From Cordia subcordata (lineage: Eukaryota > Streptophyta > Magnoliopsida > Boraginales > Cordiaceae): DNA of 64,000 nt. Shown piece after piece: positions 22,640 to 34,891 of the stretch; positions within the stretch are counted from its first letter, which is position 1; each line of letters starts with the position of its first letter. Position numbers and translations under genes: made by a program. The stretch is taken from contig JAPTOF010000008.1 in the NCBI GenBank assembly GCA_028554755.1, positions 10,124,001-10,188,000 of the forward strand. The letters are read 5' to 3'. The notes below the pieces were generated by a model, which made no database searches, had not been told where the DNA came from, and was given only the letters and a program-made list of their open reading frames with translations.

Positions 22640-23700
22640 TAAAGAGTCGACATGTGTCATTGGGGGGAGGACGAAACAAAGCTGGCAGACCCCTGGGCTA
22701 CGGGTCCGCCCCTCCCATGCTTGGCTACACCAATGGTGGACACTTGGGCTACGGGTCCACCCCCACTCTCCTACCCCGACCTACCCTCTTTTGATGGGTA
22801 AGCCCTTTTGTATACTCAAGATATTGTGTTTGAATATGTATGGAAAGAGACCTTGAGGTCATGCGTACGTCAGGAGGTGTTGGAATGGCGTACCCACACC
22901 CTTCTGGTGCGCCTAGGCTAAATTCATGAACATGTATATGCTCTTTTCCTTAAGTAACAAAGGAGGTCACGTCAACAAACAAAGCAAGTCCAATTAGCAC
23001 CCTACTTAAGGTAAACTTCGGGTGTTGAGCTACCATATCTATAAATACCAAGTCATAATGCAAGCAAAGCAAGTAAGTGAAGGCTAAAATTCTCTCTACT
23101 TATCTTATGAACATTCATATTCAAACGTGTGTTCATCATTCTAACTTGATCGTCGGAGTACAACGGGGGGAAAGCCCCGCTTTGTTCTTGCCTTGTAGGG
23201 AAAGGTGGACCCTTAGCTCACGCTTACCCTCAACCCACGCGTCCGCCGGCTTACCCTCAACCCACGCGTCCGCCAGCTTACCCTCAGCTCACGCGTCTGC
23301 CGGCTTACCCTCAGCTCACGTGTTCGCCGGCTTACCCTCAACCCACGTGTCCGCCAAAGGCGGACTCTCAAGTCATGCATCTATCGACAGTGGACCCTCA
23401 ACTCACGCGTCCACCGAAGGAGGACCCTCAACTCACGTGTCCATCAAAGGCGGACCCCTCAACTCACGTGTCCGCTGCCTTACCCTTAGCTCACTCGTCT
23501 ATCGGCTTACCCTCACTCCAAGCGGACTAAGGTGGACCCTCAACTCACGCGTCCGTCGAAGGTGGACCCTCAATTCACGCGTCTATCGAAGGTGGACCCT
23601 CAATCTACGCGTCCACCGCCGTTGCGTCTAGCGTACCAGCTAAATTGTCTGAGTTACTATTGACGCGGGAAGGATGTTTCTTTTCAACATCAATACTGAA
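22640..23700 (+). mobile_element. Possible solo LTR or LTR fragment containing a minisatellite
   Basis: GC-rich islands (gctacgggtccgcccctccc, 'cttgggctacgggtccacc') precede a TATA-like CTATAAATACC (~23038) and a short leader with 'gatcgtcggagtacaacggg' (~23149) reminiscent of plant Ty3-type LTR leaders. No flanking pol and no defined TG...CA ends or target duplication. The array at 23197-23625 lies inside. Confidence 0.4.
23197..23625. repeat. GC-rich 27-30-bp minisatellite with ACGCGT / CACGTGT motifs
   Basis: About 14 imperfect units of two kinds: 27 bp (ggcttaccctcaacccacgc + gtccgcc) and ~30 bp (ggtggaccctcaactcacgc + gtccrtcgaa). The core is ACGCGT in seven units and CACGTGT in four. 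The open frame through it (23077-23631) is a by-product of the unit being a multiple of three; its product would be a low-complexity S/T/H/A repeat with no domain. Confidence 0.88.
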
Positions 23701-24205
23701 GAAAGCCTGTCATTTTGCAGAGGCCTGCTTTGTGAAACGAGCTAATTTTCTGGCAGAAATCATTACTTGGCTTTGTGAATCAGCTGGCAGCTGAATCTTA
23801 TTGTGTGCTTGACGACATTAGAATGAGCTGAAATTATATTTACTGGAAGTTTGTTCTGCATTGTTGACAAAAATAGAAAATTTTGTTTCTGCACTGGAAG
23901 GTTACAGCAAGAGTCGGGCTGTGAGTTGGCCATAAAACACGGGATTTCTTTTATTTGCTCGTACGTGGATTTATTACGTAAATCATTGCATTAGAGCAGT
24001 ATAATTTTATGAGAGGGATTCAATGTTTATAATATGCTGAGCTCGCGGAATCATGAAAAGGAATGGGTAGAATTTAACTTCGATTTCAAAGTTTAAGCTA
24101 TTTAGTCTCGAGTCTGTAAATGAATAGCAACAGTTTGTTTTCTCCTAGTGTTCTAACGTGAAACAAATATTTCTCGTTCCTCTTAAAAAGTCTTGGCTGC
24201 AATTA

Positions 24206-24727
24206 CAGGGGCGGAGCCAGGACCCAATCGTCAGCGGGTGCAGTTTTATATATGCATAATTTTTGTAATATAAATTAAAAAATAAATATAAAAATATGTA
24301 ATATTTAATATATTAATAGCATCTCAATATACATAAGATATATAAATAAGTATCTATCATTATTATAAATAGATTTATATTTTATTATTATCCTAGTTTG
24401 ACTGCAGATATTGAAAATGTTGAATATTCAACTAAAAACATTTCTTCATATAAATGACCAAGCAATTATTTTTTTCTTTTATTTATTTGCTTTTTTTGTT
24501 CTGATTTTATTTTTGGGTTAAAAAGTAAAATAAAAGTATTGACATTGCCTTTATCACAATTACAAAGGGGTACACTCTTATCATGAGGGGGAACATTCTT
24601 ATTATGAGGAGGTGCACTTTATTCTTAATAAAAAAAATTAACAAAAAAAGAATTGGTAAAAATTTTTTTAAGAAAAAGTCAGGGGGTGTGACGCACCCCC
24701 CCTGGAGCCTATGTGGCTCCGCCCATG
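24206..24727. mobile_element. hAT-like MITE with CAGGGGCGGAGCCA termini
   Basis: The left end CAGGGGCGGAGCCA and the right end TGGCTCCGCCCATG are inverted repeats with one mismatch around ~520 bp of AT-rich DNA. GCTGCAA flanks both sides (24197-24202 region and 24729-24734), suggesting a 7-8-bp duplication blurred by small changes. A G/C palindrome (gggggtgtgacgcacccccc) sits near the right end. Confidence 0.7.
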
Positions 24728-25969
24728 GCTGCAAATGAATCAAAAAGAATGGGAAGTTAATACAACATCTGTGTTTGGTATTTCTGCATGTGTTGCATTT
24801 AACTACCTATCCTCCCCAGGGCTAACAAATACCGCAAATAAAACTTCCCACTTTTTAAGCTCCTCAAGATATCTGAGAGGACGGCTCTTTTCCCCTAATT
24901 CTTCCCTCCTTTCACATTCCTGGGCAACAGTTTTTATGTCCACAAGCTCAATTTTGTGTTTTTTCCCTTTTCAAATGGCCAAAACTATCTCTAAATTTTT
25001 CGTATTCTGGAATACATGATTCTATCTGAAAGAGGTATAGTTTAATTTAGTTGAAAATAAACTTAGAATTGGCTTTAAAATCACTCGCTTGTGCCCCGAT
25101 TCAGTCAATTTCTATACTTTTTCTCCCCTTTTTCTTATTTGTAACACATCGGATGAACTAATTGCTCGAGTGAGATCAGATAGGCAGTTGAACATGTTTT
25201 AGCTGAAAGTTCAAGCAAGAAACACATGCTTTTTAGGATGCTGTCAATTATGCAACTGCTGCTTAAAGTATATATTGCTGGCAACCCCAAAAAGTTTCCT
25301 GTCTGCGTTGAAATTTTTGGTCCATTGGATGCTTCTAAATTAGTTAAGCACATGCAGAGTCCATGGACTTAGAATTCCAGCTAAGCTGTCTATTGGAGAG
25401 GTCCGAATGCAAACATGTTGGCCATGTGCAGAAGGATGAATATAGTGAACTAAAATAACATTTTGTTTTAGATATAACGTTATGAGGGAGCGAAACGATA
25501 ATGTAATATTTGATCTTCACACTCAATGGCGCAGACCGGACACTCGGCTAATCTCAGAAACAATAGCAACATATGGAAAATACGTTTCTATTATGATGAT
25601 CTATAAATCAGATCAGCAATATACAAGAAACAAAAATCTTGGAAAGAATCATGAATGGAATAGAAATCTTTAAATCTAATTAAGACTGTTCCCTGCCGTG
25701 TGACCAATATAAGATTAACCAATTCTCTGCCTCCAAATGCTAGTATCTTCTTGCCTGTTTGTCCTTCAGAAAAGAAACACTGATGAACTCTGGCCCGGTT
25801 CATCAATTCAACACTCTATGCTTCTGTTCTTCACTAGTATCCTTGAAGCGGTTCAAAAAGAAACCCCCGGCATCCCTGTGTTAGCCAGCATCGGAGAGCG
25901 ACAGATATCCCCATTGTGTAGCTGTACAACTGAAACCACTTGCTTGTATCACTCGCTAAAAGAACACCC
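24728..25969. other. Intergenic plus probable 3' UTR of the O-fucosyltransferase gene
   Basis: Several short open frames, none with a recognisable domain. The part next to 25969 is probably the 3' UTR of the minus-strand gene. Confidence 0.45.
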
Positions 25970-28900
25970 CTATCTTTGTGAAGCAACTGTGGCGCCAGGT
26001 CTCCGATCAAGTTGTTGCCCGGTCTTTTGAACCCAAGGTCTCTCACAAAGACATCCAGGATAAGGGTTCGCGTAAAAGTTCTCCTCTAGCCTTGGTGATT
26101 CTCCTACTTGTCTACGATATGGTGCTCCAAGCCGGTTTGAATGCAACTTCTTGACCTCTGAACTGAAAACTTCCCATGATATGGTGCCCGTATCCAACAA
26201 ATCCATCAGATGAACAAAATTGAGTCTGAAAGCAAAAGTAATCCGATTTGAGTAAGCACTATCATATGATTTAGAAGACAAGGAAATACAAAGTGTAACA
26301 ATGTGTAGGATTGTTAGAAAACCTGTCAGGATTGATTGTTTTCCTGAATCCTTCGAACCTTCTATGCCCTTGAACAGCCTTTGCCATATTACCATCATAT
26401 GTGTAAACAAAAACATCACTCTCTAGTGCGACTATATGATCCAAGGCGGCCAGACGATTCTGATAGTGCTTGAGCGCTCCCAATTCTTCCTCTGTTGCAA
26501 GAGTTGAGTGAGAGAAAACGTTAGGGTACTCCAGGCGAAACGCATCCATGCTATTATTGCCATAAATTTCCCCTGCAACTATGTATATTCTTGTGCTGGA
26601 AGGATAGCCCATGGCCTTGAGAAACAATGCAGCTTCTCTAGGAGTCATGGGACATCCTCCTTGCAGTCGCCTTTCTTTGCTGTCGATCTCTTTTTCTTTC
26701 CAATGCTTCACCTCGTACCTCATGATACGAAGTTCCTCAGCCTCGGCTGCAGTCAGATTGTGGCTGCAGCCGGTAAATGCAAGCATGTCTTTCTCATATC
26801 TGCACTCCAATATCAATCTTCTTAGTTATTGGCCAAAAGTTAGTGAAAATTCAGCCAGAAATTCTTACTGTAATTACCTTAAATGCAGAGCAATATAGGG
26901 TTCACCATCATTTCTAAGTCTATCTACTAGTTTCTTCCCAAGGTCTTCAATTTCTTGTGAAAACCGCAAAGCCACGTAATTAGCACGACACCGGAGCCTC
27001 TGGATGGAGGATGCCAGGCCATTGTTAGCAAGGCGCGAATCTGTGTGAGTAAATTTGATTACCTTGTGCTTCTTTAGCAAGTTAAGCATCTCTCCTCTAT
27101 AATAACTAGCCTGCAAGAGATGCATCAGAGTTCAGATTCAACGCTAGACAACTTAAAAAATAAAACTACAGAATCATATGCAACATATTCAGACCTTTGA
27201 CCAAGATACAGGCGCCTTCAGGAAAGGTTTCACTTTTGCATAACTTGGCGGCAGAGATTCGACTATCTCAATGTCATCTTTTAAAACTTCAATGAAGTGT
27301 CTCCAGTCAAAAATATCTTTAAAATCACTGTAACATTGGAGAATATTAGGAAAAACCAAAAATCAAGAGTTTAATGAGAACTTGAATAGCCACAAGGTTC
27401 ATCAAGATTATACCTCGGATCCGTCCAAAAGGACTCGTGATCAAGAGATGGAAGAACTAGACTCGCATTCATAATCTTTGCTATAGCAACCATGTCGCAT
27501 ATCTGAATCAAATTGCAAACTTTCAGAAACAAGAAAAGAAACTACAAATCTTTTGCAGCTGAAGCGAAAGATGATAGGGCTGCAAACAACTGATCATGTA
27601 CATATGACTCACCCCCGTTCTCATTTGATTCAATCCCCCATTGGCGTGAACCAAAATGTATCCATTCGTCGCTGAACCATTCCCTAAAAGAGTGCCACAC
27701 ATGATCATATAGACAAAAACACAAAATTGATTCTAGTCAAAAAGACAATATATTAATCCTTGACATACTTATCCGATTCTTCGGTCGAGTAATGCACTGA
27801 TAGAAGTTATCACTGTTTGGCTTCATCCATATTTCTGGAACCTGGGAAAATAATTTAATCAGCAAAAGTTAAGGCCTAAGCTCATTTTAGCATTAAAATA
27901 ACATGCTTCTGACATTCTGAAATGGCTCCAAATACATCAGAACACAGAGATAAAAAACAAAAGGTCTTCAACCCATAGTGCTGCAGACTCTGCTGACAGC
28001 AGAAAGGTCAAGCACGCTTGTCACCGTTCATCTTTATTCATATACATTGAAAAAGACAGGTAAAAAGATGAAAAATAAAAATAAAAATCAAAACGCCACA
28101 CCCAACGGTCAACTAATAATTGGAGAGATGGCACTACAGGACTCTGAATAGGGTCAAAATTAGCCAAATTCTTTGTTGCTGCTGCTGCTGCCCACTATCT
28201 CTCTACCGGGTCAAAGAAGTAGAGACCCCACCACCTCGGGTAGAAGTCTATCTTGCGTACAAGTCTATTTTAAAAATACTTCTACTCGCACCGCGTTAAA
28301 AAAAAAAATACAAATTAGATATTTACCTAGAGATTTTGAGTCATCAAAAAGAAAAAAAAAAAAAAACGACTGTAGTTATCTGTAAATACTTTGGCTGTTC
28401 ACTGGGTACGCGTAAAGAACCCATCTGGGACGGAAAAAAAGAAAAAACCTGAAATGAAACACAAAAATAAAGACAAATACATATATCCAAGGCTTACAAA
28501 TGAAAAATCAAAAAGGAAAATAGATGAGCTCCCAAAACTAAACCCAGAAAGCATAAGCTTCAAAAGATGGACTCGAGCTTATTATTTCTTATCATTGGCA
28601 GCAAAAGTATTATCAATAAAACAGAAACGAAAGAACTGAATAGTTTCTTTTTTGATTGAAACAAAAAGAAGAAAAGAAAACTCACGGGAAACTCTTTCAT
28701 TTGGCGTTTCTGAATAGCAGCACCTGCAGAGGCATCAGACTCGAACAAGACCTTTTGAGCATTAGATGACCATTCAATTTTCTGATGAACCAAAAGCCCA
28801 TTTCTTTCGCTTTTGCTTATCGTCAATAAGCCATTGTTAACGTCCTCGACTTGACCCGAGGAAGAAAACCTAAGGAAAACAGGCACCATCACCATAACCA

Positions 28901-29312
28901 GAAGCAAAGCTAGAACCGTACGGGCCATATTCTTCCTCGATACCAAACAATGCATGACCGCTCGTAAACTCAACGCGAATTCTTCTAAGCTCAAAACCCA
29001 ATTCTCCGGCACCATTTTACGCACCAACAAGTGCCTTATCACGCGGTGGTACTGCGGGTGGTGCGGCAGATGATGATGATAATTGTGGCTTCCATTTTTA
29101 TTGCATTGTAAATCATCTTTCATAATATTATTATTCGTCATCTGATCAAACTCATCAAGTTGAATACGATCAAGCGACGATAATGCTCTCTCGCAGTCGC
29201 AGATGGGGTCTCCGACGCGGCGGCGGTGGTAGGTGATCGAGCCGCCGATCACTGGGTTTTCGCAGCCGGATTTTGGCGTGGTGGCCGCTGTGCCACTTGC
29301 TGACATTTCCAT
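25970..29312 (-). CDS. O-fucosyltransferase family protein (GT65/PF10250-like), 8 exons
   Basis: Exons on the minus strand: 29312-28686, 27841-27769, 27683-27613, 27502-27414, 27327-27195, 27110-26878, 26799-26323, 26225-25970. All introns are GT-AG and phases close to 1959 nt, 652 aa. A long N-terminal region with a His-rich stretch (79-89) precedes one membrane segment (~129-148, [20 protein letters not shown]), giving a type II Golgi topology. The catalytic domain shows [15 protein letters not shown] (243-257), [17 protein letters not shown] (404-420), the Arg of HLR being the presumed GDP-fucose contact, and [20 protein letters not shown] (537-556). The tail has [13 protein letters not shown]. 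Plant members are named O-fucosyltransferases; some relatives act as rhamnosyltransferases or in cell adhesion, so the acceptor cannot be told. Met3 is an alternative start. Confidence 0.93.
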
Positions 29313-29332
29313 ACAAAAAAAAAATGGAAACT

Positions 29333-29354
29333 ATATATATATATATATATATAA
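29333..29354. repeat. (TA)n run at the 5' edge of the O-fucosyltransferase gene
   Basis: A TA microsatellite begins ~20 bp upstream of the ATG, with more TATATA to 29365, in the promoter/5' UTR. Length variation there could matter for expression, but that is inference. Confidence 0.85.
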
Positions 29355-29751
29355 TTTATATATATGTATGTATATTGGTTATAGATGCAAAGAATTAAAA
29401 GAGAAGAATGAGAAAGGGAGAAATTTTTGACAACCGTTGCGTTGTTTGTGTTTCATAAAAGGTGGGTTTCTGACTTTTATATATTGTACATATTTGCTGT
29501 AATCTATGTTTGTTTTCTGTTTGTCTCTCAGTTTGTTTTTATTTTTATTTTTATTTTTTTGTTCCTGTTATAAAAATATTGTGACTTTTTGCGTGCGATG
29601 ATTTTGTGTCGGGTTAAAAAGAGACTTTTCAACGATAACAACAAGCCGTTTACAATCAATCAGGTGCTGTGGAATCTCTGTACTTTTGCCGTATCTAAAA
29701 TTCTAACCTTAGATGTAGGTCTTGATAAATACTTCGTATATTATATTTTGA

Positions 29752-29792
<41 letters not shown>

Positions 29793-32700
29793 ACAATCAC
29801 TCTTCTAAAAATATAAAGTAAGACTCAAATTTTAATTTTTCTTTCTCACAAATTTAACCTTAAATTTGGGAGTGATGAATACTTTTCGGATAATGTACCT
29901 CTTGTACCATTTGTATATTAACTAAATTTAATTTTTTCTTGCAAATTTTGCAGCAAAAAAAAAAAAAATATATATATATATTTTTTAAATCAAATTTATT
30001 TATTTCCACATAAAATTAGCCTTAGATGTAGGAGTTCATTAATACATTTTTCGGATAATGTATTTGAATTTGCCACGAAAGCATCTTCTTTTAATAGATG
30101 ATGATGATGATAAATTAGTAAACAAAGTTGTATACATATATTCAAAATGAATCTTGTTATTTTAGAATTTTATCTAAAAATAACTAATAAAGCTTCACAT
30201 AACGAAAATTTTGTGCACGTTACGATTCTTTAAATATTTGACTTAGTTTAGGTAGCATTTAATAAAGTAACTAAAATAAACGTGGAGGGATTGTTCTTTT
30301 TTTTTTTTGAGGGGGCATGGATTTCTTATTTGCGAAAGTCCCCATCACTTTCACCACTTATTTGGTTGCGGTGTGTATTTAGATGGTCTCACGTTCAATA
30401 ACTTTATAGCCAGGGATGAATAATGCATTTACTAATTTGGTGGTGCATTGAGACGTTCAATGCATTATAATTTACCAAATTTGTTGGGCAACAATAACTT
30501 TTTTTCTATTTTAAAAATTAAATACAAAAAAGTATTGACTACAAGAGGTTGTAAATTAGTTTTGTTAGGAAATTCATTGCTACTCTTTTATTTTTTCCCT
30601 TTCTTTTTGCTATTCCTTTTCATCCGTTAATATAATTATAATAATCTGGCCAATTAATGGAATGTATTCAAAGCTATTTGAATATGTGAATTAATCACGC
30701 TATTTTCGATCATGTACGTTTTGCACACAATTGGTAACAATCATTTTGAGCAACCAATAATTAGGTCAACCCCATAGAGAAAGAAGCAATACTGATTTAA
30801 GATTTGCTATTACCCTTATGGTATAAAAAATATTGTACAAAACTCCTAATATCAAATATAATTGTGTAGTAATAGCAACTAGTCTAAAATGTTTAAATTC
30901 TGTAATGATAGTAATAGGAAACCCACATCATTATAAACTAAACACCAATATCACGAAGAACTAATGTGAGGTAGGGACAACAGACTCCTCTTAAATACAT
31001 GACGACCTTGTTGAACCACAAATGGAACAAAACTAAAGCCCAAAGCCCCAAGTGACGTGAAATCCGCCAAGAGCCTACTTTGACATCACTTCTGATGGGG
31101 TTAGATGCCTGTCCTACCTGGCGCCTCAATGCTTACAACAAGGTCAACCAGCCACACACGACTAACAAAAACAAAATGCAAGAACTGGGGAAATTCATAC
31201 ATTTATGGATATTATACATAAGTCTCAAGCTAATATTAGCAAAATTTAAAAGTATAAAACTTTTATGTAATTTTAATAAATATAAGGAATAAAATATATT
31301 TTATTCTAAAAATTCAAAACTTTATATTGGAGAACATATTGAAACCCATAAAAAGATTTAACACCGTTGGCCAAAATTGAAGCCAAGGTTTTTTTTTTCC
31401 TCTTTAATGCAGATCAAAGCCGAATATATATTGCATGCAACTAACAGAAATAGATCCCGTGATCATTTAAACTATAAGTAAAAGACATACCATTAGACTA
31501 TTAAGTCATCGGCGAAGCCAAGATCTTTGTCCAATTACACACGAAGAGTTTGAAGTGGAGCAAGTGTAAGCTTGTGTTGAGCGAAATGCGTGGAAAGTAT
31601 ATAATATCGCATCTCCTCTGCCGTATTTCTCGGGCAAATAGTTCGCGTTGGAGAAGACACTACTCATCCTTTGATTGGAGATGAAGAAATTGCTTCACAT
31701 GTTGTTTCAAATTTGTCATACTTGGCAAGTCATAAATTGACGACACACCAACTAAATATATTTTTTTCCTTCAAACTTCATACTCAATTCAACTTTCGTG
31801 TCTGTCGTGAAATATATCTGGAATCATTAATTCTGTAAAACTAATCTCAAACCTGACATACTAAATAAATAAATATACTTAGCAAATGTTGCAATATTTG
31901 CGAATCTCTAGATTCTGTTTAGTCATAGTTATACTCTCATAATATGTTTAGGTTTAGCACCTGCCGCACATGTAAGTTTTTCCTATAAGCAGGCCAATGA
32001 TTATTAGTTTATTCATCCACTCAACTTAAACTATTGTGCAAACCTATTTTTATCATAAATTTGCCTGCAAATTACAATTTCTAAACTTGAAAGCGACTAT
32101 AAAGAGAGTGTAATGCTTTTTTTTTAAAGAAAATTTTCTTCAAGATAAATAATCTAATTTCTAATACTTAAAAATTCACCTCAACTATAAGTTTTGAAGA
32201 CGGCATCATGACACTCTCTAGATAATACGAAACGGTATTTCATTTATAATTATATAGATAATTCTCCACTCTATATCCTAATTGTTGATGATCCTCAATT
32301 AAGCATGGTGGATATTTTATATTTATCAGTTATCAATCTTTTAAGGCCACAAATGGAAGATTATAGGACGATATCGGATGAACATTTGGAGTTCCAAATC
32401 AAACATGTATATCACGAAATAAATCAATGTATTGATTGGTTAGTTAATTTGGTATGATTAAGAAGCAATGAAGTTGGTTCCACACCAATGGTGATTGAAG
32501 AAGGCTTGATTCACCGATACTGTTCTTTCATCGGACTTAAGTTATCCTATGCAATGCGCATACAAATGGCTTAGCTGTTTTCCCCAAAATACCTTTTGGC
32601 AAATAGATCAGTTGAGGTTCATAAAGAGAAGAAAGCTTAAGGTATAAAAATGAAGATTTAGGCTCAGTTTGTGTTACCTTTGTTGTGGTGCAAAAGCTTT

Positions 32701-34497
32701 TATATGTAGGAAAAGAGTAAGTGGCCTCAAATAATTTGGATTTTAACCTTTATGTTATTGAGTTGTTCTGACTTTTTTTCCAAGTGGATTACATTATTGG
32801 ACGATTGACCTGATGTCTAGCCTTAACAGCGTCAATTAGTCACATGAATAGGTCAAGTCATGCCGTAAAACACCTGCAACACATTCTTTGTAATTGACGT
32901 GTTTTACTGGTTTTGTAACTTTTAAGAAAAGATAAAGACTAAAGAGGGTATCATATCCCATAATTTGGTTGTTGAATAATTTCCTCGACTTCAGTTTCCA
33001 TATAACTAAAAGGAGTGAAGTTGTTGTAAATTGAGAGAAAAACTCTCCCCCTTACAAGAATTCAAATTCAGACTTTTAGATAGTTTCCATTCAGATTTGA
33101 CATCAGTTTTGACTACTTTGACTGCGAGCTTTAGTTTTTATGCGTCTTCAATTGTTGCTACTTGTAATGTATACAAGTATGCTTGTTGATTTGTTTGCAA
33201 TACAACTTTGTTTAGTCTTTTGGGTGATTTGTTTGCAGTAGAACTTTATTTAGTCTTTTGGGTTATCGTGTCCTTCAGCATGTCAATTACATAGTAGATT
33301 AGATCGTGTGTATTATTAGGATAAATTATCTCTTTTTTGTTAAAACTTTTATTAATGTTTAAAGCCCTATTTGTTTGTGTATATTATTTTTCTTGACTTC
33401 ATACTTATATTGATGTTAATATAAAGTTTTAACTTCTCATTAACAAAAATAAAAAAGACAAGAAAAGCATCATAGGCAATATGGCTTGGGTATGATTGTA
33501 TGAATGGAGATCCAACCAATTAAACCGTGTGGTGTGGTGGCAGCTTTTGAGGGTGACAATCGAACTGATATGCCGGCGCGAACCAATTGGTCCTTTGACT
33601 TCTCCAAAGCTTCCAAAGGAACCACCCACGCGTTATGACTTATGACTTCCACCCACCGTCGTTTTAGCCCAGCAAACACGTGTGGGTACCATGTTTGATT
33701 TTCTGCTTTCTTAATATATTATGATTATATATACATCTGAAATAAAAAAGAATTTGTTCAAGGAAAAAAAAAAAGATTGTTTTATGACACTCAACTTTAA
33801 TTTTTAGGATTCTAATTTCGCTTTTTTGGTTGGTAGATAAATGTATGCCTATTCATGATGAACAAAACAATGTATCCCTATTACACATGACAGTGAAATT
33901 GATTTTTAATTTAGGTAATCGACCACTCTCTATATATTAATGTTTGTTTACTAATATTTTTTATGAATAAAAAATTCATGTAATTTATTAAAGTGAGAAT
34001 TAAGCATAAAACAATTAACAAAATTTTATCAAGAATTAATTTCCTTAATTATGTATAATTTTCTTTCTTTTTTTTCCCCTTATATTAAGAAGTGACCACA
34101 CATTATTTATACACAGTCTTTGCCCAAATTATTTTTGAGCCTGTGTACTCTTAATTATTATAGCAAAGATGTTAATTAGCCATGTTTATTAACAGAAATT
34201 CTTTTGTCCATATGCGAAATTAATAAAATTGGCAGCGAGAACTAAGAACAATTAATCAATCTCACCAAGCAAAAAGAAAATGCCAAGACGTACGTGGTAG
34301 AAAAGTATGAGCCACCACTTACGAAGATATCACCAACAAAACTTATTTGATTTGGAGTAGATAACAAAGACGTGCTGAGGTGGGTCCCAAGAATAGCGCA
34401 AGAAGCTCAAGTTAATTATATATATTAACATAATATTGGTGCATTCGGAATAAAAATGTGAGTCGAGTGCGGAATGTTTACCACTTGTAGTTCATTG
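29355..34497. other. Long AT-rich intergenic tract, no gene seen
   Basis: TA microsatellites at ~29757-29786 and ~29967-29980. Open frames are short and without domains (for example 31080-31292 and 33429-33679). No RNA gene or bounded element recognised; probably holds old unrecognisable insertions. Confidence 0.5.
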
Positions 34498-34508
34498 AAA
34501 ATTTTTTT

Positions 34509-34881
34509 GAATAAAATGCACTAACCCCTATGATTAATCAAAAAGTGTACCAAATTTTTTTACGGTCTAAAAAGTTCCGCATAACCCTTCTGGTCTATAA
34601 AAGTGCATCACCAAATTTTTCTGTGGTCTAAAAAGTCCCGCATAACTCCTTCTGGTCTATAAAAGTACATCAAACCCTCTATAGTTAAAAAATTTGTTAT
34701 CTTTAATGGTTAAAAAAGATTTTGGTTAATTTCAATTTTTAATGATTAAAGAAAGAAATTTTTTGGCGGCGGGGGTTTTGATGTACTTTTATGACCCATA
34801 AAGAGGTTAAGCGAGACTTTTTAAACCACAAGAGTTCAGGGTATTTTAATAAACTATAAAGAAGTTTAATACATTTTATCC
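34509..34881. mobile_element. Foldback/MULE-like MITE (373 bp)
   Basis: The ends GAATAAAATGCACTAA and, reverse-complemented, GGATAAAATGTATTAA are inverted repeats. AAAATTTTTT flanks both sides (34498-34507 and 34882-34891), fitting a 9-10-bp duplication. The arms stay complementary well inside (tataaaagtacatcaaacc against ggttttgatgtacttttat). The left arm has a ~62-bp tandem duplication (units near 34550 and 34612). Confidence 0.75.
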
Positions 34882-34891
34882 AAAATTTTTT

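Noticed and set aside
23197..23625. CRISPR-like regular repeat array
   Set aside because: Units are contiguous 27-30-bp tandem repeats without unique spacers, in a plant nuclear context. It is a minisatellite.
23077..23631. 184-codon open frame through the minisatellite
   Set aside because: The frame stays open because the units are multiples of three. The product would be a low-complexity repeat without a domain or signal.
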